DNA of 10,091 nucleotides from Phycisphaerales bacterium UBA1910 (GCA_002337545.1 DDGE01000030.1:40152-50242); one strand, 5' to 3'. Shown: positions 1 to 6,608, numbered from the stretch's first letter. Program-made: numbers and translations. The notes: generated by a model from the sequence alone, not told the origin.

Positions 1-1
1 G

Positions 2-211
2 TTCCTCGATACGCCGCGTGACGGCTCGGGCTACGCGGTGTTCGGGAAGGTCGTGAAGGGTATGGATGTGGTTGACGCGATTCGTGTCGTTCCGACCACC
101 ACCAAGGGCCCATACGGCGATGTGCCGGTCGAGCCCGTTGTGATCGAGAAGGTCACAGTGCTTGAGCATGACAAGGCGATGGAGCTGGGGCTCGCTGAAG
201 CTGACGGCTGA
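2..211 (+). CDS. Cyclophilin-type peptidyl-prolyl cis-trans isomerase, C-terminal end (partial)
   Basis: This is the last 69 residues of a cyclophilin; the 5' part lies outside the window. Cyclophilins catalyse cis-trans isomerisation of X-Pro bonds during protein folding. The family signature is the segment [18 protein letters not shown], near residues 10-27 of the visible part. It is the penultimate strand and following helix of bacterial PpiA/PpiB-type proteins. A short tail beginning [14 protein letters not shown] and the final strand ([10 protein letters not shown]) follow. About 14 residues extend past the usual end ([14 protein letters not shown]), a modest C-terminal extension. Whether the protein is secreted or cytoplasmic cannot be told without the N-terminus. 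The stop is TGA at 209-211, and a strong terminator begins about 30 bp later. The family call is firm; the specific paralogue is not. Confidence 0.9.
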   Translation, partial: FLDTPRDGSGYAVFGKVVKGMDVVDAIRVVPTTTKGPYGDVPVEPVVIEKVTVLEHDKAMELGLAEADG

Positions 212-241
212 ATCCACAGAGATTTGCAAGATTGAATCGAG

Positions 242-273
242 ACGCCCGTTCCGCAATGGAGCGGGCGTTTTTT
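242..273 (+). terminator. Rho-independent terminator of the cyclophilin gene
   Basis: The arms at 242-252 and 258-268 form an 11-bp stem (ACGCCCG pairs with CGGGCGT, plus an inner T-G, T-A, C-G, C-G extension) closed by a 5-nt loop. Six T follow at 268-273. It lies 30 bp after the cyclophilin stop and should end that transcript. Confidence 0.9.
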
Positions 274-421
274 GCGCTCCGGGCGTTGTTTTCAGCGATT
301 CGCGACAGGAATGGTCCGAGAACGCGTCCGTTCAAGCGTGGGCTGAACATGGTCGATGAAACTTGAGCGGCCTGATTCCGTATGACGATTGTGGGTCTGA
401 CAGCATGAACAGGGACGAGAA

Positions 422-895
422 ATGGATTTGACCTGCACACACACATCATCAGAAGACATCGCCACGGGCAGCGCGCTCGACGACACGGGGATTATCCCCT
501 TCGCGGACGATGGGCCGAAAAACGCCCCCGCACCGGTCTTGGGGCAGCAGCCCGAGCGTGCTCAGTCTGAGGCGCAAGACGACACCCAGCTTGAGCGGGC
601 ATCGATCGCAGATCGCGAGCTTGGTATTGAGCGGAATAAGTGGGAGCGTCGCGGGAAGTATGCGTGCCCGTGCTGTGGGCATGGTTCGAGCCGAGTGGTT
701 CGGGTGCGCGTCCCCAGCCACGCACGCTGGTCCGCGGTCTGCGCAGTGTGCGCCGCGATGCTGCTCGCGAAGATGCCCGGCACGATCGTGGGGGGGATGG
801 TCCGCCCGACGCGTCGGCGAGGGACGAGATCGGCGGGTCAGACCGCCCATGGGTTTCGTCGCGTGGGTCAGGTCGGTTATCGACAGGCCGGTTGA
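422..895 (+). CDS. Small zinc-ribbon-like protein of unknown function
   Basis: I do not recognise this 157-residue protein. Residues 1-60 are acidic and polar (many D, E, Q, S) and probably disordered. A short charged stretch (about 60-78) leads into C82-P-C84-C85-G-H-G and then C107-A-V-C110. This gives a C-x2-C ... C-x2-C arrangement, 21 residues apart, typical of a zinc ribbon. The C-terminus (130-157) is strongly basic (RPTRRRGTR) and could contact nucleic acid, which is inference. The ATG at 422 has an AGGGA ribosome site 6 bp upstream. A terminator follows 48 bp after the stop, so the gene appears to be its own transcription unit. It lies between two hairpin terminators. Overlapping open frames on both strands in this high-GC stretch have no ordered motif; the paired cysteines favour this frame. 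No signal peptide or membrane segment is visible, so it is probably cytoplasmic. Confidence 0.6.
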   Translation: MDLTCTHTSSEDIATGSALDDTGIIPFADDGPKNAPAPVLGQQPERAQSEAQDDTQLERASIADRELGIERNKWERRGKYACPCCGHGSSRVVRVRVPSHARWSAVCAVCAAMLLAKMPGTIVGGMVRPTRRRGTRSAGQTAHGFRRVGQVGYRQAG

Positions 896-942
896 AGATC
901 CGGCTCGGTCGAAGACGAGCAATAACTGAATGAACTCCTCTG

Positions 943-967
943 CCCGGCGTTTGTGTGCCGGGTTTTT
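943..967 (+). terminator. Rho-independent terminator after the zinc-ribbon gene
   Basis: CCCGGC at 943-948 pairs with GCCGGG at 957-962 around an 8-nt loop, followed by TTTTT at 963-967. The T-run is on the plus-strand side only, so it serves the plus-strand gene. It sits immediately against the stop of the convergent gene at 970. Confidence 0.85.
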
Positions 968-969
968 CG

Positions 970-2574
970 TTAGTTGTCTCTCTTGTGGAGTTCGATGTGT
1001 GTGATGAGTTGCTCGACTGATCGAAGAGGATTCGTGACGAGCACATGGGGGTACTCTTTTTCCGGTTCCGCGTCGAGTCTCTCTTTGAATGCCTTGAGAA
1101 TCGTCAAAGCGGAGGTTAAGTCGCCTTCGTCGCTTGCTTGGAGTGCCTTGATGACTTCCCCCGAGTCATCGATCGCGAGTGGGACTCTCCAGCGAAAAAA
1201 CCGCGATGGTTCCTTCCAGGTTTTGTGTCTTCTGTACGCCAGTGCGCCGCCATTGACTAAAAACTCCCGAGCTAGTTCGTAGTTGCCCTGAATGAAGTTC
1301 GCGCATGCTGCGACGCGCATCGTTCTCTTCACACCATTGATGTTCAGATTCTCGGGTATATTGCTCCAGTGCTCCCTCGCGATCCGAGAGAGATCGTCCA
1401 CGAGTTGGGGATCCTGAAACACATCGAGTCGGTCATCATGACTCTTGGCAAGTTCCGAGAGGACGGTCATGTACGCGGTGCAGAGATGGGGAGTGGACCT
1501 GGATCTGTCAGCGATATCATCGAGAATGTTGCGAACTTCTTGGATGCTGCCGCCCCATTTGGGACGCCTTGCTCTCGCGAGGTTGTAATGGGCTCCCGAA
1601 AGATCGGGGCGTACCTTTGTCACCTCATTGAACCAGAAGTACTCGTCGCGATCGGGGTGGTGCTGCCTGCCCATCGTCACCGTGATCATTTTTTCCTGAG
1701 CGGCTACCCATTCCGGGCGGGTCTCCCACGCCGCGGTCAGGTATGCGTCCGCGTTCTGCAAGTATTGATAGAACATGCTCCAGCGTGCATCATTCACGGT
1801 TCCTGCGAAGCCGTTTGTTCGTGCGGCCCACGCCTTCTTTGTCATCAGGAGCCCCATGCTGGTGTATGCGACCCATGGATCTGTCTCCGCATCGAAGAGG
1901 CGGTAGCAGAGCTCTTCTTTCTCAAGGAGATCGAGCGAAACAGATGTGTACGCCATCCGGGAAATGATGTACGCCATGAACTCTCTGCTCTCGTGCGGCA
2001 CACCCTCCAGCGAAGCAGACTCGACGACGAGGTTCAGTCCGGTTTCGTACGCTTCCTCTGTATCCTCATCATTGGCAAAGCCAACATTGCTGAGGATGTG
2101 TGCCGCTCGCAGCCATGCGACGCCTTCAAAGAACGGGGGATATCCCGCGTCGCTCATTCTTGCGGCAACCCGCTGCATATCACGCCCGAGCTGGATTCCC
2201 TCTTCGGGTGTCACGCCGCGTGCAAAGCGAGCGCCGATGTGCCTGTATTGTGCGTATAGAGGAGGATCTGGATCGAGCTTGAGCAATCGGGGATACATCT
2301 GTGTGATACCGAGATCGATGACATCGTATGTGTGGCCAAAGCCAGTTCCGGTGCGGAACATGATGTCCATCAGCTCAGTGAAGGCTTCTGCTTCTTCTGT
2401 TGTTTCAAAGGTTCTTTGCTCACACTCATCTTTGAAGATCGACCAGTAATAGTTGTATCCCGACTCTCTGAACGCTTCCTCGGATGTGTACACGGCTTCT
2501 TGTGCCCCAGCGAGCGTTGCCGGGATCAGAAGCGAAATGAGTACAGATACGAAGGTGATGTTGTATTTCAGCAT
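970..2574 (-). CDS. Secreted DUF4034-like helical-repeat protein
   Basis: A 534-residue protein with a clear signal peptide: M-L-K-Y-N, a hydrophobic core (residues 6-21) and a likely cleavage at LAGA|Q after residue 24. The mature part is mainly helical and rich in aromatic and acidic residues. At about 275-345 it carries the pattern AAWETRPEW ... WFNEVTKVRPD ... RRPKWGGS. This matches what I remember of DUF4034, a TPR-like family of unknown function with an R-P-x-W segment and a P-x-W-G-G-S motif. An export role is supported; a biochemical role is not. The open frame extends upstream to 2757, but that stretch crosses the preceding operon's terminator and encodes low-complexity R/S/H/P sequence. 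The ATG at 2574, directly before the signal peptide, is therefore chosen. No good Shine-Dalgarno site precedes it. By eye it is less GC-rich than its neighbours, which may indicate different ancestry. Confidence 0.8.
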   Translation of the reverse strand: MLKYNITFVSVLISLLIPATLAGAQEAVYTSEEAFRESGYNYYWSIFKDECEQRTFETTEEAEAFTELMDIMFRTGTGFGHTYDVIDLGITQMYPRLLKLDPDPPLYAQYRHIGARFARGVTPEEGIQLGRDMQRVAARMSDAGYPPFFEGVAWLRAAHILSNVGFANDEDTEEAYETGLNLVVESASLEGVPHESREFMAYIISRMAYTSVSLDLLEKEELCYRLFDAETDPWVAYTSMGLLMTKKAWAARTNGFAGTVNDARWSMFYQYLQNADAYLTAAWETRPEWVAAQEKMITVTMGRQHHPDRDEYFWFNEVTKVRPDLSGAHYNLARARRPKWGGSIQEVRNILDDIADRSRSTPHLCTAYMTVLSELAKSHDDRLDVFQDPQLVDDLSRIAREHWSNIPENLNINGVKRTMRVAACANFIQGNYELAREFLVNGGALAYRRHKTWKEPSRFFRWRVPLAIDDSGEVIKALQASDEGDLTSALTILKAFKERLDAEPEKEYPHVLVTNPLRSVEQLITHIELHKRDN

Positions 2575-2581
2575 GATTGAG

Positions 2582-2610
2582 ATACTAGCTCTTCGGTGGA
2601 GAATTGAAAA
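2582..2610 (-). promoter_or_regulatory. Candidate promoter of the DUF4034-like gene, possibly giving a leaderless transcript
   Basis: Read on the minus strand, TTTTCA (2610-2605) and TAGTAT (2587-2582) are 17 bp apart. Each matches four of six sigma-70 consensus bases. Transcription would begin about 7 bp on, essentially at the A of the ATG at 2574, where no ribosome site is visible. The -35 overlaps the T-run of the upstream terminator. Only moderate matches, so this is tentative. Confidence 0.3.
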
Positions 2611-2637
2611 ACCCGGCTGGTGGTGGGTCAGCCGGGT
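2607..2637 (-). terminator. Rho-independent terminator of the mraZ operon
   Basis: On the minus strand a perfect 9-bp stem (2637-2629 with 2619-2611, core ACCCGGCTG/CAGCCGGGT) closes a 9-nt loop. TTTTT follows at 2611-2607. It lies about 135 bp after the 48-residue ORF and should end transcription from mraZ, separating that operon from the DUF4034-like gene. Confidence 0.85.
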
Positions 2638-2772
2638 CGGTGGGTGAACTGAGCGTTGCTGGGGCTCTCCCGTCGGAGAGCGTGATCCTTGAGTGCTTCG
2701 CGTCCTTGCGGAGCATCGCCGTCCTTGGTGGGTCAAGGGGGCGGACACACCCCTCACCAGCTCAGCGCAGTT

Positions 2773-2919
2773 CTACTTGAATGTCTCGACCGATTGCTCG
2801 GGCGTGGTGGTGGAGTCTCGTCCGCGGCCTTGCGTCGGAGACATGGTGAACGAAAAGAGACTTGTACGACCCTGTGCTTCGCGCCCTGCGATGCGTTCGA
2901 GTCGGGTGATTCGGGTCAT
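2773..2919 (-). CDS. 48-residue ORF translationally coupled to mraZ
   Basis: This short frame begins at an ATG whose last two bases are the first two bases of the mraZ stop codon (ATGA, 2919-2916). That is the classic arrangement for translational coupling. It encodes 48 residues starting MTRITRLERIAGREAQ, a basic and probably helical N-terminus. A mixed segment (TSLFSFTMSP) and a polar Ser/Thr/Arg tail ending VETFK follow. There is no strong transmembrane segment or signal peptide. In many bacteria this place would be taken by rsmH and then ftsL; neither is recognisable here. The terminator at 2607-2637 ends the operon soon after. I do not know its function. The upstream part of the same frame, inside mraZ, is only a shadow. 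Support comes from the overlap and operon position, not from homology. Confidence 0.45.
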   Translation of the reverse strand: MTRITRLERIAGREAQGRTSLFSFTMSPTQGRGRDSTTTPEQSVETFK

Positions 2920-3377
2920 GATGGACGCTTCTGCGCCAGTTTCTTGGAGAGCTCGGCCATCTTCGCGAGTCGATCGTCGAACTCGCTCTTCCATGCGTCC
3001 CGGGCACGGATTTCCAGCCTGTCCCCTGCACCCAAGACGATCACTTCCTTGGGAAGCCCCAGGTGCTCCAGTTGCCAGGCGGGCAAACGGATGCGGTTGT
3101 TGGCGTCCACATCCACTTGTTCCGTCACGGAGTGCAGAATCACATCGAGTTCCGCCTGGTCCTCGTCGGGGGTCAGACTCGGATCGCGACGACCGGCCGT
3201 GAAGAGTTCGTTGTGCATCTTCTCGGTGTAGAGGCGGAGTGATCCCGTCTGCGGCCAGGGCACGCAGAACCAAGTCGCTCCGTCGTGTTCCGGCGACCAG
3301 CGATTCCGGAACTTTGCAGGTATAGCCAGACGCTGCTTCGCGTCGATATTGGCCTCTGCTTGTCCGGTGAATGGCAC
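2916..3377 (-). CDS. mraZ: Transcriptional regulator MraZ
   Basis: MraZ is a DNA-binding regulator with two SpoVT-AbrB-like half-domains. It forms a ring-shaped oligomer and represses its own promoter through spaced TGGG repeats. In many bacteria it heads the division and cell wall gene cluster. This 153-residue protein is a normal family length. The two conserved half-domain signatures are both present: D12-A-K-Q-R-L-A-I-P20-A-K-F-R and D91-A-N-N-R-I-R-L-P99. In each, the glycine usual in D-x-K-G-R or D-x-x-G-R is replaced (Q15 and N94). The C-terminus is a charged helix (about 127-150). The start is GTG at 3377, preceded by a GGGGAA ribosome site. A promoter and operator lie just upstream. 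The stop overlaps the ATG of a 48-residue ORF, and rsmH does not follow. Confidence 0.93.
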   Translation of the reverse strand: MPFTGQAEANIDAKQRLAIPAKFRNRWSPEHDGATWFCVPWPQTGSLRLYTEKMHNELFTAGRRDPSLTPDEDQAELDVILHSVTEQVDVDANNRIRLPAWQLEHLGLPKEVIVLGAGDRLEIRARDAWKSEFDDRLAKMAELSKKLAQKRPS

Positions 3378-3409
3378 GGTTTGGTTCCCCGATGTGGTTC
3401 ATTCGTGGG

Positions 3410-3438
3410 ATTATCGCCCACTATCACCCACAACGCAA
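3410..3438 (-). promoter_or_regulatory. mraZ promoter with MraZ operator in the spacer
   Basis: Read on the minus strand, TTGCGT (3438-3433) and GATAAT (3415-3410) are 17 bp apart, with the -10 matching five of six consensus bases. The start of transcription would fall near 3403, giving a leader of about 26 nt with GGGGAA before the GTG. Between the boxes lie two TGGG repeats (3430-3427 and 3420-3417), spaced 10 bp start to start. This is the TGGGN-N5-TGGGN arrangement known for MraZ operators. A third element, TCCCA, follows in inverted form. Bound MraZ would cover the spacer, so autorepression is the natural reading. Confidence 0.75.
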
Positions 3439-3721
3439 GCCGAGTCGCCCCCAAAATGGGAGATTCGGGAGATCCGCGCGAGATTGGGGAACGATTGTGG
3501 ATAGACACAGGGGATGGGGATGAGTGGACTGTTGTTCTATCTGGTTTGCTCGGCATGACTTAGAAAAAAATTCTGTGGTTTGCCCACAAGTGCGCGAAAA
3601 TGTGTGAAGATAGGGCAAGCGCTTCGTCCACCGGCTTCAGAGCAGTGGATCCAGGGGAACGGCCAGGCTGTGAAAGGTCTGCTCGTGTGTGAATAAGGGC
3701 GCAAGGGGGAGTTCAGCGTCG
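3439..3721. other. Intergenic region between mraZ and the flavin-reductase gene
   Basis: Apart from the mraZ promoter at its left edge, I see no gene here. The stretch contains several GGGA/TGGG-type words in both orientations (for example near 3457-3470 and 3514-3527), but none with the clean 10-bp spacing of the operator. A single CTATCCACA on the minus strand (3504-3496) is one mismatch from a DnaA box. An A-run lies at 3564-3570. The promoter of the flavin-reductase gene must be here, but no confident -35/-10 pair stands out. Confidence 0.5.
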
Positions 3722-4222
3722 ATGACAACAAAAGAACAGGCTTTGGTCCAATCCGCGCTCGAGGTCTTTGTCTCGGGTCTCTATTTGATGACGGCCGGTT
3801 TTGATGGCAAACGCGGCGGGATGTTTGTGAACTATGTGCAACGCTGCGGCACAGACCCCGCGATGATCTGTGTAGCCGCACCGAAGGGGCACGCGATCGA
3901 TACGCTCATCCGCGACTCGCGTGCGTTCGCGATCGGTGTGCTCAATGGTGGAGACCGCCTGATCGAGCGTCGATTCCAGCGTACGGATTCCCCGCCCAGA
4001 GAAACAGCGCACGAGGGCGACCGGGATCCGTTCGATGCGATCGAGACACGGACGCTCGTGACGGGGTCGCCGCTGATCACACGATGCAAGCTCTGGTTCG
4101 ATTGCGAGGTTGCTCGGCGTGTTGATCTGGAAGCGGAGATGGAGCTCTTCGTCGGCGTGATCGTCGGGGTCCTGAATGACGGGCAGGTCGCAAAGATCGC
4201 GCGTCAGCCGGAGCAGGGTTGA
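3722..4222 (+). CDS. Flavin-reductase-like FMN-binding protein
   Basis: This protein of 166 residues matches the small split-barrel flavin reductase-like domain (PF01613 type), whose members bind FMN and reduce flavins or related substrates with NAD(P)H. The N-terminal half shows the family pattern in order: G19-L-Y-L-M-T-A-G, then G33-M-F-V-N-Y-V-Q, T44-D-P-A-M-I-C-V-A and L62-I-R-D-S-R-A-F-A-I-G-V-L. It ends with the expected strands L142-F-V-G-V-I-V-G-V. It is cytoplasmic, with no signal peptide. The ATG at 3722 has an AGGGGGAG site about 10 bp upstream. An upstream in-frame GTG at 3689 with AAAGG would add 11 residues and remains possible. The last 19 bp overlap the 3' end of the convergent glycosyltransferase gene. 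The substrate cannot be read from sequence. Confidence 0.8.
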   Translation: MTTKEQALVQSALEVFVSGLYLMTAGFDGKRGGMFVNYVQRCGTDPAMICVAAPKGHAIDTLIRDSRAFAIGVLNGGDRLIERRFQRTDSPPRETAHEGDRDPFDAIETRTLVTGSPLITRCKLWFDCEVARRVDLEAEMELFVGVIVGVLNDGQVAKIARQPEQG

Positions 4223-5397
4223 TCCATTACCTCGTTGAGAAGTTGTAGGAAACGCGAATCGAATGCTTCGCGTGAGAATCGCAGCGCGTTTGTCCTGCAC
4301 CCGGCGTCGGGTTCCGCGTTCGGTGGTGGGCATCGCTCGATCGCGTCCGCGAGCGATTCGGGTGTGGGGTCGTTGAAGAAACACCCGGTTGAGCCGTCGA
4401 TAACCGAGTCGAGTGCGCCCCCGGCGTGCTGGGCGACAACGGGCGTGCCGCACGATTGCGATTCGACGGCGGTGATCCCGAAATCCTCGATCTGAGGGAA
4501 GAGGAAGGCGCGGGCGCGACGGTAGTGGTCGCGGAGTTGGTCATCTGAGACCTTGCCGACGAATGAGATGAGGGGGTTGTACTTGGCGTGCGTTCGGAGC
4601 GTGGGCTCGTGTGACCCCGAACCCACGATGACGAGTTTGCGATCGAGCTGGATCGCGGCGTCGATCGCAAGGTCCACGCGTTTGTAGGGCTCGAGCGCGG
4701 AGACGAGGAGGAGGTGGTCGCCGCGAGTGACGGATGGATCGGGTGTGAAGTAGTCCGTGCGGACGGGGGGGTGGATGACGCTCGAGTCGTGTGCGTAGCA
4801 GCGCATGATCTCGTCGGCGGTGTGGTTTGAGTTCGCGATGAAGTGGGTATGTGGTGCGGTGGTTCGGCAGTCCCATGTTCGCAGGCGATTCGCAAAGACC
4901 TTGAGCCCGAGTGCGCGAAGTCGGCCTTTGAGATCGGGTGAGGTGTAGTTGCTCGATTGGGACCAGAGGTAGCGAGCGGGGGCGTGGCAGTAGCAGATGT
5001 GGGGGACACCCGACGGGGGTTGGATGGACTTGATCGCGGAGGAACTGGTCGAGATCACCAGATCGATTGGTTCGTCGGAGTGGTCGCGATGGAGCTTGGT
5101 GCTCAGTTCTCGGACGGCTTTGGGGTATCGGGGGAGCAACCAGCGCCGGAGTGACTCGGGGTGGTTGTTGAGCGAGGATACGGTGCGGGGGAGTGCGTCA
5201 AGGGTGGGAGAGAGCGTGGACCCGTTGTCGAACATCGTGTAGATGCGGGTGATGGTGTGGTTCTGGGTGAGGAGGAGTGATGCGATCGCATCGAGGACCA
5301 TCTCGCCACCTCGGTATCCGACGAGCCAATCGTGCGCTAAAGCGACCCGGAGGGGCGGTTTCGCTGGAACAGAATGGGACGATTGAGGGTCTATCAT
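4204..5397 (-). CDS. Glycosyltransferase family 4 (GT-B fold)
   Basis: A 397-residue protein, normal for GT4 enzymes, which transfer a sugar from a nucleotide donor during polysaccharide or glycolipid assembly. The N-terminal Rossmann-like half begins L16-R-V-A-L-A-H-D-W-L-V-G-Y-R-G-G-E. It contains CYCHAPARYLW (135-145), reminiscent of WbaZ-type mannosyltransferases. The C-terminal half has S233-A-L-E-P-Y-K-R-V-D-L-A, the V258-G-S-G-S-H-E segment, and the donor-site E304-D-F-G-I-T-A-V-E312 (E-x7-E) followed by S-C-G-T-P-V-V-A. There is no signal peptide, so it acts at the cytoplasmic side of the membrane. The ATG at 5397 is the only good start before the conserved region, although no Shine-Dalgarno site precedes it. 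It diverges from the amidohydrolase gene and its 3' end overlaps the flavin-reductase gene. No other polysaccharide genes are adjacent, so acceptor and product are unknown. Confidence 0.9.
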   Translation of the reverse strand: MIDPQSSHSVPAKPPLRVALAHDWLVGYRGGEMVLDAIASLLLTQNHTITRIYTMFDNGSTLSPTLDALPRTVSSLNNHPESLRRWLLPRYPKAVRELSTKLHRDHSDEPIDLVISTSSSAIKSIQPPSGVPHICYCHAPARYLWSQSSNYTSPDLKGRLRALGLKVFANRLRTWDCRTTAPHTHFIANSNHTADEIMRCYAHDSSVIHPPVRTDYFTPDPSVTRGDHLLLVSALEPYKRVDLAIDAAIQLDRKLVIVGSGSHEPTLRTHAKYNPLISFVGKVSDDQLRDHYRRARAFLFPQIEDFGITAVESQSCGTPVVAQHAGGALDSVIDGSTGCFFNDPTPESLADAIERCPPPNAEPDAGCRTNALRFSREAFDSRFLQLLNEVMDQPCSG

Positions 5398-5434
5398 GTG
5401 TACAGAGGACGCGGGAACGGCTGGGAGATCTGTT

Positions 5435-6580
5435 GTGACGAATCAGACGAACGCGTTGACGGACTCGGATCGTGGGATGACCTCCGCGAATCGGCTCGGG
5501 CTCGATTACGAACGCGAAGCGGAGAAACTCGGGACACCCGTGTGTCCGATTATCGACGCGCACGCGCACATCAACGGCGAGCGTGCAGCTCAAGTGTACA
5601 AGCGGGTGTGCGATCTGTATGGGATCGAGAAGGTCTATTCGCAAACCCAGCTCGCGCAGGCGGACGCTGTTCGGGCGGTGATGGGCGATCGTATTTCGTT
5701 CGTCGCGATCCCGGAATACATGCACGAGGATCGCCAATGGGCGCATACGGAGGGGTTCCTTGAGAATCTGGACCATTGGCATGCGCGTGGGGCGCGGATG
5801 GTGAAGTTCTGGGGCGCGCCGCGTTTGCGGGATTATGTCGCGACGATGGGGCTGACGCCCGATGAGATCGTGCCCTTTGATTCGGAGTGGAAGATCCGTA
5901 TTGCAGAGAAGGCGAAGTCACTGGGCATGATGCTCATGGTGCATTGTGCCGATCCGGATACCTGGTTCCAGACGATGTATGCGGATTCATCGAAGTACGG
6001 CACCAAGGTGTCGCAGTATGAATCGCTCGAGCGTCTGCTGGAAAAGACGGGGATGCCCTGCATGGCGGCCCATATGGGCGGTTGGCCCGAGGATCTGGGG
6101 TTCCTCGGTGGGTTGCTCGATCGGCACCCGAAGCTGATCCTCGATACCAGCGCGACCAAGTGGATGATCCGCGAGTTGAGCAAGCACGACACGGCGGAAC
6201 TGGCCGCGTTCCTCGATCGCTATCAGGGGCGGGTCCTCTTCGGGTCGGACATCGTGACGAGCGATGACCACATGGTGATGTCTGACCCGGACAACCCGGC
6301 TTTCGGGAACCAACTCGCGAGCAGCGAGCAGGAGGCGTTCGAGTTGTATGCGTCGCGCTATTGGGCGCTTCGAACGATGTACGAGACGGGTTATCGGGGT
6401 GAATCGAACATCGCGGACCCGGACCTGAAGATGGTGGCTCCGGACCGTTTCGACGATCTGAGTGCTCCATCGCTACATGGGCACAAGCTCGATGCATCGC
6501 GTCTGCGGACGCTTTATCGCGATGCGTGCGAGCAGACGCTCGACCGCTGGTATGCTGGGGAGAACCCCTGGGCGGGTTAA
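5435..6580 (+). CDS. Amidohydrolase family 2 metal-dependent hydrolase
   Basis: A TIM-barrel metal hydrolase of the amidohydrolase-2 type (PF04909), a family of decarboxylases and hydrolases. It is 381 residues from the GTG at 5435. Metal and catalytic residues appear in order: H43-A-H45 (in I-I-D-A-H-A-H), a conserved-looking K124 in M-V-K-F-W-G, H170 in M-V-H-C-A-D-P, H213 in A-A-H-M-G-G-W, and D272 in L-F-G-S-D-I. All expected ligands are therefore present and the enzyme should be active. The GTG is preferred because GGGAG lies 7 bp before it. Upstream ATG 5396 lacks a site and overlaps the start of the divergent gene, and ATG 5477 is a shorter alternative. No signal peptide is seen. The reaction and substrate cannot be assigned. 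Neither neighbour forms an obvious pathway with it. Confidence 0.88.
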   Translation: MTNQTNALTDSDRGMTSANRLGLDYEREAEKLGTPVCPIIDAHAHINGERAAQVYKRVCDLYGIEKVYSQTQLAQADAVRAVMGDRISFVAIPEYMHEDRQWAHTEGFLENLDHWHARGARMVKFWGAPRLRDYVATMGLTPDEIVPFDSEWKIRIAEKAKSLGMMLMVHCADPDTWFQTMYADSSKYGTKVSQYESLERLLEKTGMPCMAAHMGGWPEDLGFLGGLLDRHPKLILDTSATKWMIRELSKHDTAELAAFLDRYQGRVLFGSDIVTSDDHMVMSDPDNPAFGNQLASSEQEAFELYASRYWALRTMYETGYRGESNIADPDLKMVAPDRFDDLSAPSLHGHKLDASRLRTLYRDACEQTLDRWYAGENPWAG

Positions 6581-6583
6581 TTC

Positions 6584-6608
6584 CCGCGATTCATGGGCAG
6601 AATCGCGG
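6584..6608 (+). terminator. Hairpin after the amidohydrolase gene, without a T-run
   Basis: CCGCGATTC (6584-6592) and GAATCGCGG (6600-6608) form a perfect 9-bp stem with a 7-nt loop, starting 4 bp after the stop codon. No T-run follows on either side. It may act as a weak terminator or as a 3'-end-stabilising structure. Confidence 0.4.

Noticed and set aside
492..1046. A 184-codon frame on the minus strand across the zinc-ribbon gene and a terminator
   Set aside because: It crosses the hairpin terminator at 943-967 and the end of the DUF4034-like gene, and its product is Arg/Ser/Pro-rich without motifs.
1369..2259. A 296-codon open frame on the plus strand
   Set aside because: It lies wholly antisense to the DUF4034-like gene, whose frame has a signal peptide and ordered motifs. 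The antisense translation has many Cys/His/Arg with no domain pattern.
2575..2757. An in-frame upstream extension of the DUF4034-like gene
   Set aside because: It would run through the mraZ-operon terminator and place the signal peptide 61 residues into the protein; the added residues are low-complexity.
3496..3504. CTATCCACA on the minus strand, one mismatch from a DnaA box, near an A-run
   Set aside because: A single near-match does not make an origin; there is no cluster of boxes, no AT-rich unwinding region and no dnaA or dnaN nearby.
3713..4453. A 246-codon open frame on the minus strand
   Set aside because: It is antisense to the flavin-reductase gene and shifted relative to the glycosyltransferase. 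Its product is Arg/Thr-rich noise typical of a high-GC shadow frame.
4227..5009. A 260-codon frame on the minus strand inside the glycosyltransferase gene
   Set aside because: Same strand but another frame; the translation is Ser/Thr/Arg low complexity with no motifs, while the +0 frame has the full GT4 pattern.
5281..5292. GCGATCGC-type palindromes and frequent CGATCG words across the window
   Set aside because: They look like a by-product of codon choice (Ile/Asp/Arg with C or G endings) and show no regular spacing or clustering.
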